Of a stretch of DNA of 64,000 nucleotides, positions 32,988 through 40,713 are shown in pieces; position 1 is the first letter of the stretch; each line of letters opens with the position of its first letter. The stretch lies in NCBI RefSeq assembly GCF_002727125.1, contig NZ_NHOA01000017.1, positions 37,267 through 101,266 of the forward strand. The letters run 5' to 3'. The notes under the pieces were generated by a model, which was given only the letters and a program-made list of their open reading frames with translations, was not told the DNA's origin and did not search any database. The stretch is from Halorubrum persicum (GTDB taxonomy: Archaea > Halobacteriota > Halobacteria > Halobacteriales > Haloferacaceae). The position numbers and the translations under genes were made by a program.

Positions 32988-34352
32988 ATGGCTGTACTGG
33001 ACGATCTCTCGGGGTTCGAGTTCGAGGACGTGATGGAGGACGTGTTCCGCAACCTCGGCTACGAGAACGTCCGCCAGGCCGACCGCACGGCTGACGAGGG
33101 TCGCGACGTCATTATGGAGGAGGTCGTCGACGGCACGCGGCGCGCGATCATCGTCGAGTGCAAGCACACGGGGACGGTCGGGCGGCCGGTCGTCCAGAAG
33201 CTCCACTCCGCCATCGCGACATTCGACTTCGACGGCGCGAAACGCGGAATGGTCGTCACGACCGGCCGGTTTACGAACCCTGCTCAGGAGTACGCAAACC
33301 GCCTCCAGCAGAACGACGACCCACACCCGATCGAGCTGCTCGATGGCGAGGACCTCCGGGAGATCGCCGACGAGATCGGCCTCGACCTCTACAACGGTCG
33401 CATCGAGATTCTCTGCGACGAGACGCTCCGCCCGTACGATCCGGCCGCCGACGTCGACGCGCCAGTCACGGAGGCGTTCCGCGACATCGAGAACATCGAG
33501 GCCGCCGACCTCCCAGACCCACACTCATCGGTGACGTTCCGCCCGGTGGTCGCGGTCACCGCGGACACGAACGCTGTCTTCGAGACGTCGGTGGGCGTCG
33601 TCCACCGGATCAACGACCGGACCCGATTCGTCGCCCACGCCGAACGCGGGCAGCCGCAGGTCGTCGAGGAGGACGTCGGGACGCTGGTCACCGAGAATCT
33701 CTACGCGACGGTCGACCTCGATGCCGAGCAGTTCGGAGAGGTGTTCGACGACGTCGAGGAGCGCCGGTTCGGACAGACCCAAACGGAGTACAAGGAGTGG
33801 GCCGTCGAGCGCCTCCAGCAACACCACACGACGACGGTCACCTACACCGGCGACAACAACGTCACGTACGACAAGACCTGCGAGCCGAACCGCTCGGACA
33901 TCTCCGTCCAATCGATCGAACCAGTGTACCTCCCCGAGGTTCGGCACACGACCGACCTCCAGGAGTACACCTACCCCTACGAGTACTACGCGGCAGGCCC
34001 GTCACGAGTAACAGCCGAGGACGGCATCCACCGCTGCGTCCACTGTGACACGAGCGGCGGCGACGAGACGTACACCTACTGTTCGAACTGCGGGGCAATC
34101 GCCTGCTCCAGCCACATCAAAACGGAGCGGCTGGAAGGCGAGCCGGTCTGTACGGGCTGTGCGGTGACGGAACGGTTCGCGCTGAAGACGAAGTACTTCT
34201 ACGACGAGGAGAACCTCGAAGCGTTCCGTGAGGAGTACGCCGCGATGCCGCTTCACGAGAAGGCGATGGAGAACAAGTGGCTGGCCGGGGGAAGCGTTGT
34301 CGCGACGCTGCTGGTCGTCGTCGGACTACTCGTCATCGGCGGCATCATCTGA
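32988..34352 (+). CDS. Mrr-type restriction endonuclease with zinc ribbon and C-terminal membrane helix
   Basis: A 454-residue protein from ATG 32988. The N-terminal nuclease domain has LSGFEFEDVMEDVFRNLGYE, GRDVIMEE and IIVECKHTG with VQKLHSAI: the D-xn-E-x-K core of Mrr enzymes. The middle (120-360) is unassigned. A zinc ribbon follows (CVHCDTSGGDETYTYCSNCG, CTGC). The last 22 residues (SVVATLLVVVGLLVIGGII) form a membrane helix. Mrr enzymes cut methylated foreign DNA. Membrane anchoring with the nuclease inside the cell could place it at DNA entry points. Confidence 0.82.
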   Translation: MAVLDDLSGFEFEDVMEDVFRNLGYENVRQADRTADEGRDVIMEEVVDGTRRAIIVECKHTGTVGRPVVQKLHSAIATFDFDGAKRGMVVTTGRFTNPAQEYANRLQQNDDPHPIELLDGEDLREIADEIGLDLYNGRIEILCDETLRPYDPAADVDAPVTEAFRDIENIEAADLPDPHSSVTFRPVVAVTADTNAVFETSVGVVHRINDRTRFVAHAERGQPQVVEEDVGTLVTENLYATVDLDAEQFGEVFDDVEERRFGQTQTEYKEWAVERLQQHHTTTVTYTGDNNVTYDKTCEPNRSDISVQSIEPVYLPEVRHTTDLQEYTYPYEYYAAGPSRVTAEDGIHRCVHCDTSGGDETYTYCSNCGAIACSSHIKTERLEGEPVCTGCAVTERFALKTKYFYDEENLEAFREEYAAMPLHEKAMENKWLAGGSVVATLLVVVGLLVIGGII

Positions 34353-34365
34353 GCGGGCTAAGCGT

Positions 34366-34938
34366 TCACGCCGGCTCAGCGACTATCTCTTCGAGCGCCT
34401 GCTCAAGCGGGCCGTGGAACTGCCAGCTGGCCCGCTCGAAGGCTTTCTCGGTCGGACCATCCCAGCGCGGGAAGGCGGAGTGACCACTCACCTTGACGGT
34501 CCACTCGAACGGCTCCTCGAACGGGTTCCGGGTCGGGAGCTCGACGACGTAGAGATACTCCTCGTCGCCGTGAATGCCGTCGGCTGGGTTCTCGACGCCG
34601 TGTCCGAGCAGGAACATCGGCTGGTCGAGGTGCTCCATATTGTCCGGCTCGAGGAGATCCGAGGGGTGGTCAGCGTGGATGCTCCGATCACGCCCTTCGT
34701 CCACGTAGAGGGTCATCGTCGATAGCGTGTCGAGGAAGAGGAACTGGGCAGCGGCGTACGCAGGCCCGCGCTCTGTTCGTGTCTCGTCGAGCAGCTCCTT
34801 CATCTGGACAAGGTCACGGAGGACGCTGTCGGGATAGCCATCCGAGTGACGGTAGATCTGTGCGATGCGGTCGGTTTCGGACTGTTCGTCTGCGGGCTCG
34901 CTCCGTTGGATGAATCGGAGTTGACTTCGTGTCGACAT
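34366..34938 (-). CDS. Haloarchaeal backbone protein of unknown function
   Basis: A 190-residue protein from ATG 34936-34938. PAYAAAQFLFLDTLSTMTLY, EYLYVVELPTRNPFEEPFEW and KVSGHSAFPRWDGPTEKAFE are recognisable segments, but no family is known to me. It is acidic, soluble and preceded by a leader hairpin. It converges on the Mrr gene, which appears to be an insertion. Confidence 0.6.
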   Translation of the reverse strand: MSTRSQLRFIQRSEPADEQSETDRIAQIYRHSDGYPDSVLRDLVQMKELLDETRTERGPAYAAAQFLFLDTLSTMTLYVDEGRDRSIHADHPSDLLEPDNMEHLDQPMFLLGHGVENPADGIHGDEEYLYVVELPTRNPFEEPFEWTVKVSGHSAFPRWDGPTEKAFERASWQFHGPLEQALEEIVAEPA

Positions 34939-34958
34939 CGATCACCGCCGACGCGTGT

Positions 34959-34991
34959 GCGCCGGCACCCATCGCCGGCGCAGAAACAACT
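34959..34991 (-). promoter_or_regulatory. T-tract/hairpin leader element, gene 34366-34938
   Basis: GTTGTTTCTGCGCCGGC, loop GATGGGT and closing GCCGGCGC on the minus strand: a perfect 8-base stem, 21 bases before the ATG. It is nearly identical to the copy at 37411-37446. Confidence 0.75.
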
Positions 34992-35118
34992 TCTCCTGAA
35001 TCGAGTGGAGTCGCTGGAGTCTCGCCGAATGGCTGTCACTGGACAACTTAAACCCGGTTAAAAATGAATTCTGAGATTCGCAAGACAGCGGTCGGGCGGG
35101 GTCCTTGCTCGGAAACTG

Positions 35119-36009
35119 ATGCTGTTCCAGCCCAAAGGTATGCGTATGTCATCGGAGTCTGAGAGGGGCTCACCACTCCCCGATCCAGATGAGATTGCCA
35201 GTCGGGCCGAACGGCAGCTTAGTCTGTACGAGGAGGCCGCCGAGAATCCAGACCGGGTGGTACCAGCGATGTTCATCGAGGACTGCGCCCGGTGTGAAAC
35301 ACTCGCCGATAAACGGCGTCGTGAGGGCTTCTATAAACACTTCTATCGGACACTCCCTGACCGAGAGACGGCGAAGCTGTCCAGCGACGATCTCCCCGAG
35401 GAGATTCAGTCTGCTGCGCCCGTCCATCGTGCAATCGATGATACGACTCTCGAGGACGAGAGCGCCGACGTGGCCTCCGTTTCGGAGCTGTGGGAGCAGA
35501 TCGGTACTGGTGAGCACCCGGGCAAGCTGTGTCAAGCTCCACTGGTCCACTATATCGACCGTGAGGACTGCTATATCCACGCAGAACCAACGCGGGTCGG
35601 CTTCAGCTATGGTCTCCCCGTGTTCGTGTACAAACGCCGGCAATCGGACAACCACTACGGAGTCTTCTTCTCCAGTGAGAAGGCGTATCTGTGGCTCTGT
35701 GGGTGGATTCTGCACGCCAACGGATTCTTCGACCCGAAAGAGTTCATCCCATCACTCTACTTCTTGAAGGCCTCGGACCCATCCACAGTTGCTCCTGAGC
35801 TGGTGTCCAAAACAGAAGATCTCGTGTTTCGTAACGGATTTCCCGGCGTAGACGCGCCCGAAATCACAGACCTGCCGGACGGGGTCAATCTGTACCAATT
35901 CCCGTACAGCAAGGACACGTATGCGGATCAGTTTGCTCGATGGCGCCGTCTCTACTTCGACGAGCGAACCCCTCGTGGATGCGGGTCCTGCGACGTGTGT
36001 CAGGCGTAA
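35119..36009 (+). CDS. Cysteine-containing protein of unknown function
   Basis: A protein of up to 296 residues; ATGs at 35119, 35140 and 35146 are all possible. CARCETLADKRRREGFYKHF near 55, a central beta-rich part (VGFSYGLPVFVYKRRQSDNH, then YGVFFSSEKAYLWLCGWILH) and a C-terminal CGSCDVC suggest bound metal. No family is recognised. It is one of few plus-strand genes in the cluster, so it may be cargo rather than backbone. Confidence 0.55.
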   Translation: MLFQPKGMRMSSESERGSPLPDPDEIASRAERQLSLYEEAAENPDRVVPAMFIEDCARCETLADKRRREGFYKHFYRTLPDRETAKLSSDDLPEEIQSAAPVHRAIDDTTLEDESADVASVSELWEQIGTGEHPGKLCQAPLVHYIDREDCYIHAEPTRVGFSYGLPVFVYKRRQSDNHYGVFFSSEKAYLWLCGWILHANGFFDPKEFIPSLYFLKASDPSTVAPELVSKTEDLVFRNGFPGVDAPEITDLPDGVNLYQFPYSKDTYADQFARWRRLYFDERTPRGCGSCDVCQA

Positions 36010-36031
36010 ATTTACCGCCTTAACGCGTGCT

Positions 36032-36427
36032 CTACGCCAGATGCGACACCTCTGATGGTTCCTCGACGTCGTCGAACTCGCCGCGCTCGACAGGTTCCCA
36101 GTCCTCCCCCGGCTCTGGACTCCACCAGTCGACCTTGTAGGCGCCCGGTGCGCCGAAGATTTTCACGCGGGCCGACCCATCAGGCAGGTCGCGCCGCAGT
36201 TTCTCGTCGACGTGGAGGTTCCAGGTCGTGGTTGAATCGAAGCAGGCGAGCACGGCCTCCTCGTAGCCGCGCGTCTCTCGGGATTCCTGGAGTTCGACCT
36301 GGGTGTTGCAGTTCTTGCAGAACACCCCCTCGAACGGGATGTGGGTGAAGACCTCCTGCCCGCAGACGGGACACCAGAGGAACTCGAACAGTGCCTCGCT
36401 GTGTCGGTCAAGTACTTCGAGACTCAT
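36032..36427 (-). CDS. Zinc-ribbon protein of the backbone
   Basis: A 131-residue protein from ATG 36425-36427. The N-terminal zinc ribbon is CPVCGQEVF...GVFCKNCNTQVEL, with two C-x2-C pairs 18 residues apart. The rest is mixed, with WNLHVDEKLRRDLPDGSARV and FGAPGAYKVDWWSPEPGEDW. It resembles haloarchaea-only families found on plasmids. Function unknown; perhaps transcription-related. Confidence 0.65.
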   Translation of the reverse strand: MSLEVLDRHSEALFEFLWCPVCGQEVFTHIPFEGVFCKNCNTQVELQESRETRGYEEAVLACFDSTTTWNLHVDEKLRRDLPDGSARVKIFGAPGAYKVDWWSPEPGEDWEPVERGEFDDVEEPSEVSHLA

Positions 36428-36447
36428 TGGTTGACTCACCCGGTCGT

Positions 36448-36482
36448 ACCGGGCCAACACCTCGTGCCCGGCCGAAAAACAG
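36448..36482 (-). promoter_or_regulatory. T-tract/hairpin leader element, gene 36032-36427
   Basis: TTTTTCGGCCGGGC, loop ACGAGGTGTTG and closing GCCCGG on the minus strand, about 20 bases before the ATG. Confidence 0.7.
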
Positions 36483-36500
36483 CGCCCACCGCTCACTCAC

Positions 36501-36866
36501 TCACCGTTCGGCACCGTAGACGATGCGTGAGGGGGCTTCGTACCCACAGTCGGGGCAGTCGTACCATCGCTGGATTTTCGCCCCGTCTGCTGCCTTCTCG
36601 CCGACGCGAACGTCGTTGTTCGGACACTCCGGGCAGCTGAGGTCCGGTGCCGGCCGCTCCCGGAGTTCGTCACGGAACGACGTCGCGTCCTTCGTCTCGT
36701 ACCCCCGCGACCACACCGGGTAGCCGTCGACGAGGATTGCTCCGCGCCACTTGTACCGGTAGGAATCCGGGGCTCGATGCAGGACGGCTCGCGCACCGGT
36801 CTCGGTGTTCCGATACGCAAGCGTCGGCGAGCGGCTCTCGCGTCGCCAGTTGGTGATGCGAGGCAT
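36501..36866 (-). CDS. Zinc-ribbon protein of the backbone
   Basis: A 121-residue protein. YRYKWRGAILVDGYPVWSRG is a small beta part. The zinc ribbon is CPECPNNDVRV...RWYDCPDCGYEAP. It starts 3 bases after the stop of the upstream gene (36870-37361), so they are cotranscribed. It is conserved in haloarchaea without known function; the ribbon resembles TFS/RPA-type folds. Confidence 0.65.
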   Translation of the reverse strand: MPRITNWRRESRSPTLAYRNTETGARAVLHRAPDSYRYKWRGAILVDGYPVWSRGYETKDATSFRDELRERPAPDLSCPECPNNDVRVGEKAADGAKIQRWYDCPDCGYEAPSRIVYGAER

Positions 36867-36869
36867 TAG

Positions 36870-37361
36870 TTAGAAGTGGACGTCAGCGGGTACGATCCAG
36901 AGCTCTTCACTCTCCTCGAGGAGTCGGTCCAGTTGTCCACGGTGGCGAATGCCGGTTCCGTGTTCGGTGTACAGGAAGATCGTCGGGCCGTCGTACGCAC
37001 CGACCTGGTGGAAGGCGTGTCGGGCGAGGTCCTCGTCGCGCATGATTTCCTCGTCGGAGAGCTCGTTGATGGCCTCCTTCGCCCGGTCGAGATTACGCTC
37101 GAATTCCTCCTTCGTCGCCTCCCAGCCACGCTCGAGCAGGTCTTCGCCGTCATCGGAGTCGACGGGGGCTGCAGTCGGCAGCTCACCCCATCGCGCCGTC
37201 CCCGCAACGGACGTGTCCTCCTCGTCGAAGGTCACATAGTAATCGAAGACGGCGCCGGCGTGTGGGTCCGCGCCGACCAGGCGGTCGAACACCGTCTTTC
37301 CGGTGGCCAGTGCGTCGTCGTGGGTCGATTCTTCTACCAGAGCGTAAATCACCATGTGCAT
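36870..37361 (-). CDS. Haloarchaeal backbone protein of unknown function
   Basis: A 163-residue protein from ATG 37359-37361 (MHMVIYALVEESTHDDALAT), though the ATG two codons later is also possible. FDYYVTFDEEDTSVAGTARW, then LLERGWEATKEEFERNLDRA and GPTIFLYTEHGTGIRHRGQL are visible. No family is known to me. It heads a two-gene unit with the zinc-ribbon gene and has a leader hairpin. Confidence 0.6.
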   Translation of the reverse strand: MHMVIYALVEESTHDDALATGKTVFDRLVGADPHAGAVFDYYVTFDEEDTSVAGTARWGELPTAAPVDSDDGEDLLERGWEATKEEFERNLDRAKEAINELSDEEIMRDEDLARHAFHQVGAYDGPTIFLYTEHGTGIRHRGQLDRLLEESEELWIVPADVHF

Positions 37362-37410
37362 CTCGAACACCTCGAAACGCCGACGCACCGGGGGTCGTTG
37401 CTCGCTCCTG

Positions 37411-37446
37411 CTGCGCCGGCACCCATCGCCGGCGCAATAACAAACA
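37411..37446 (-). promoter_or_regulatory. T-tract/hairpin leader element, gene 36870-37361
   Basis: TTGTTATTGCGCCGGC, loop GATGGGT and closing GCCGGCGC on the minus strand, 50 bases before the ATG. It shares stem and loop with the copy at 34959-34991. Confidence 0.75.
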
Positions 37447-37721
37447 CGATGGCTCTGTTGAGAACCCATAACTGTTGATTGGTGTCTGGGACTGTGTGAA
37501 TGGCCGAACGCAGTATGGGTGGCTTGAGTGTAATTGGTAGCGTGATTAGTTGGTTTAGAATGGTACTATAGCGGCCAATCGTCTTTGGAATAAACCGAGA
37601 ACCTCAACCAAATCTGGCACCTCTTCAACACAGAAACTGCTGTTTCAGATTCCAGATGGTTCCGAATAGGGAATCAGGTATCCGAAAGCAGCCATCTCTC
37701 CGTGATTTCACTCGGAATGAG
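37447..37721. other. Gene-free junction between backbone and metal block
   Basis: These 275 bases are richer in A and T than their surroundings and contain no convincing gene. GGCTCTGTTGAGAACCC at about 37451 has the look of a transposon end but no partner was found. It probably marks the join of the aconitase/metal cargo to the backbone. Confidence 0.4.
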
Positions 37722-40538
37722 TTACGATTCCGTCAATAGCTGTCGAAGTACGTAATGTAAGATGCCGCCGTGCTCAATATATCGCACTCCGGCGGGCGTC
37801 CCGACTTGGGCTGTCACTGGGAATTCAACCGATGACCCGTCTGGCCGCTCGGCAGTCACGGTCAACTCAGCCATCGGCGTCAGCCCGTCGTCCAACCCGT
37901 AGATCGTGTAGACCTCCGAGCCGTCTAAACCAAGCGCCTCCCAGGAGTCCCCGTCCTGGAACTGTAACGGCAGCACGCCCATCCCAACGAGATTGTCCCG
38001 ATAAATTCGCTCGTAGCTCTCAGCGATGGTCGCACGCACACCGAGGAGGTCGGTCCCCTTCGCCGCCCAGTCACGACTCGATCCGGTCCCGAACTCCTCG
38101 CCAGCCATCACGACGAGGGGTGTTCCCTCGTCGCGGTAGCGCTGGCTGGCCTCGAAAACGGTCGTCTGCTCATCCGTTGGGTGATGGATAGTGTAGCCGC
38201 CTTCGACGTCGTCGAGCATCTGATTCTCGATGCGGACGTTGGCGAACGTGCCCCGCATCATCACCTCGTGGTTCCCTCGACGAGCACCGTACGTGTTGAA
38301 CTCGTGGGGCTCAACGCCGTGATCCATGAGCCACTGGCCGGCCGGCTGATTCGTACTAAACGGTCCAGCAGGACTGATGTGGTCGGTCGTAACCGTGTCA
38401 CCCAGCGTTAGCAGACACCGTGCATCCTCGACGTTGGAGACACCAGGTTTCTCCAGCGGGAAGTCCTTGAAGAACGGCGGTTCCCGAATATACGTGGAGT
38501 CCTCGTCCCACTCGTAGACCTCGCCCGTCGGCGCATCCAGTGCGTCCCACCGCTCGTCACCCTCGAACACTTCGGCGTACTTCTCCTCAAACATCGACGG
38601 GTCAACGAAGTCGTGAACCGCTTCGTGAATCTCGTCACTACCCGGCCAGAGGTCTGCGAGATAGACCGGGTTACCGTTCTCGTCGTACCCAAGGGGGTCG
38701 TGTTCCATGTCGATGTCCATCCGCCCGGCGAGCCCGTAGGCGACCACGAGCGGCGGACTGGCAAGGTAGTTCGCACGCACCTTCGGATGAATGCGCGCCT
38801 CGAAGTTCCGGTTCCCGGAAAGGACGCTCGTCGTCCAGAGGTCGTGCTCGTCGATGGCTGCCTCGATGGGTTCTGGGAGCGGCCCTGCGTTCCCGATACA
38901 GGTCGTACAGCCGTAGCCCACGACGTTGTAGCCGAGTTTCTCAAGATACGGAAGCAGTCCCGACGCTTCGAGATACTGGGTTACGACGCGGCTGCCAGGT
39001 GCGAGGCTCGTCTTGACGTAGTCCGGGACGTCGAGGCCCCGCTCGACAGCATTTTTCGCCAGGAGCCCGGCTGCCAGCATCACGGAGGGATTCGATGTGT
39101 TCGTACAGCTGGTGATCGCGCTAACGACGACGCTCCCGTGCCCGATCTCGACGTCGGTCCCATCAACCGTTACTGTCGCACGCTCCGTGAGCGGTCCCAG
39201 GTCCGGTTTCTCAGTCTGGGCCTCTTGCTGAACGCCGCCGTTTGTTCGTTCGACGTCGGTTGGTTCACCGGTCAACTCGGTCTGGGTGTTGCCGCCCTCT
39301 GCGATCCAGCGGTCGATGGCCTCCTGGTCCACGTCGCCGAGGTCCTCCTCGAACTCGCCGTGAAGCAACTCCCGGAAATGGCTCCGCATGTCGCCCATCT
39401 CGACACGTGACTGCGGCTTCTTCGGCCCGGCAAGACTCGGTGTCACCGTCGAGAGATCCAGTTCGACAGTCTCGGTGTATTCGGGATTCTGCTCGCCGAA
39501 CAGCCCTTGGGCATCGAGGTACTCTCGCACGAGTTCGATGTGGTCCTCGTCGCGCCCCGTCAGTTTGAGGTAATCGAGGGTGGCCTCGTCGACGGGGAAC
39601 ATGCTGATGGTCGAACCTTGCTCGGGCGCCATATTCGCGATCGTTGCCCGGTCAGGGACGGTCAGCGTCTCCACGGCTGGCCCGTAGAACTCGACGAACC
39701 GGTCGACGACACCGACGTCACGGAGCAGTTCGGTGACGTGCAGTACGAGGTCGGTCGCTGTCGCGCCCTCAGGGAGTTCGCCGGTGAGTCGAACGCCGAC
39801 GACTTCGGGGACGTTCATCGTGATGGGCTGGCCGAGCATCGCGGCCTCGGCTTCGATGCCGCCGACGCCCCAGCCGACGACGCCGATGCCCCCGACCATC
39901 GGGGTGTGGCTGTCTGTCCCGACGAGCGTGTCCGGGAACAGCCAGTTCTCACCGTCATGCTCGCGCTCGTGGACGACCCGTCCGAGGTGCTCTAGGTTCA
40001 CCTGGTGAACGATACCCGTCCCGGGTGGCACGACACTGAAGTCATCAAAGGCGTTTTGTGCCCACTTCAGTGCGCGGTACCGTTCCCCGTTGCGTTCGTA
40101 TTCGAGTTCGACGTTCTTCTCGTAGGCCTCCTCGTTGCCGAAATAGTCCACTTGGACGCTGTGGTCGATGACCAGGTCGATGGGGACCTCCGGTTCGACG
40201 AGACTCGGGTCTCGATCCTGGCGGTCGACGGCCGACCGTAGAGCGGCCAGGTCAACGACGGCCGGGACGCCGGTGAGGTCTTGCAGGATGACCCGGGACG
40301 GTTGGAACGGGATGTCGGCGTCGGGCACGTCCGGTTGCCAGCCAGCGAGGTCACGGATGTCTTCCTCGGTGATGTCCTCCCCGTCGGCATTTCGGAGCAC
40401 GGATTCGAGGAGGACACGGATGCTGACCGGTAGGTTGTCGAGGTCACAGAGGCCTTGCTCTTCGAGGACGGTGAGGTCGGCCATCTTGTAGGCCGTTCCA
40501 TCGGCTTCGAACTCGCGGATCGCATTGAAGGGGTTCAT
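37722..40538 (-). CDS. acnA: Aconitate hydratase (AcnA type)
   Basis: A 938-residue protein from ATG 40536-40538 (MNPFNAIREFEADGTAYKMA). Cluster ligands lie in SAITSCTNTSNPSVMLAAGL and GCTTCIGNAGPLPEPI, three Cys for [4Fe-4S]. GTDSHTPMVGGIGVVGWGVG and the C-terminal swivel with GEEFGTGSSRDWAAKG complete the active site. It interconverts citrate and isocitrate in the TCA cycle. Its length fits the AcnA/IRP1 class. It is unusual on an accessory replicon; next to Zn/Cd export and near merA it may back up an enzyme whose cluster is damaged by metals. Confidence 0.94.
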   Translation of the reverse strand: MNPFNAIREFEADGTAYKMADLTVLEEQGLCDLDNLPVSIRVLLESVLRNADGEDITEEDIRDLAGWQPDVPDADIPFQPSRVILQDLTGVPAVVDLAALRSAVDRQDRDPSLVEPEVPIDLVIDHSVQVDYFGNEEAYEKNVELEYERNGERYRALKWAQNAFDDFSVVPPGTGIVHQVNLEHLGRVVHEREHDGENWLFPDTLVGTDSHTPMVGGIGVVGWGVGGIEAEAAMLGQPITMNVPEVVGVRLTGELPEGATATDLVLHVTELLRDVGVVDRFVEFYGPAVETLTVPDRATIANMAPEQGSTISMFPVDEATLDYLKLTGRDEDHIELVREYLDAQGLFGEQNPEYTETVELDLSTVTPSLAGPKKPQSRVEMGDMRSHFRELLHGEFEEDLGDVDQEAIDRWIAEGGNTQTELTGEPTDVERTNGGVQQEAQTEKPDLGPLTERATVTVDGTDVEIGHGSVVVSAITSCTNTSNPSVMLAAGLLAKNAVERGLDVPDYVKTSLAPGSRVVTQYLEASGLLPYLEKLGYNVVGYGCTTCIGNAGPLPEPIEAAIDEHDLWTTSVLSGNRNFEARIHPKVRANYLASPPLVVAYGLAGRMDIDMEHDPLGYDENGNPVYLADLWPGSDEIHEAVHDFVDPSMFEEKYAEVFEGDERWDALDAPTGEVYEWDEDSTYIREPPFFKDFPLEKPGVSNVEDARCLLTLGDTVTTDHISPAGPFSTNQPAGQWLMDHGVEPHEFNTYGARRGNHEVMMRGTFANVRIENQMLDDVEGGYTIHHPTDEQTTVFEASQRYRDEGTPLVVMAGEEFGTGSSRDWAAKGTDLLGVRATIAESYERIYRDNLVGMGVLPLQFQDGDSWEALGLDGSEVYTIYGLDDGLTPMAELTVTAERPDGSSVEFPVTAQVGTPAGVRYIEHGGILHYVLRQLLTES

Positions 40539-40713
40539 TATTGTGGAAGATTTCAAACGGAGTAACCGTTATTCTTGTCCCCGCTCTCGGGAGACGGGAT
40601 TCGAGCAGTTCGACTTATACGTTGGACCCGCCCGAAGGGGTTCAAAGAGCTCGTTGCTCTCACGGTCGACGCGTGATACAGTTCTGGGGTGACACTGTCT
40701 TCTTCGGTAACGT

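Noticed and set aside
37451..37467. Possible insertion-sequence end GGCTCTGTTGAGAACCC
   Set aside because: No inverted partner, target duplication or transposase was found within the region.
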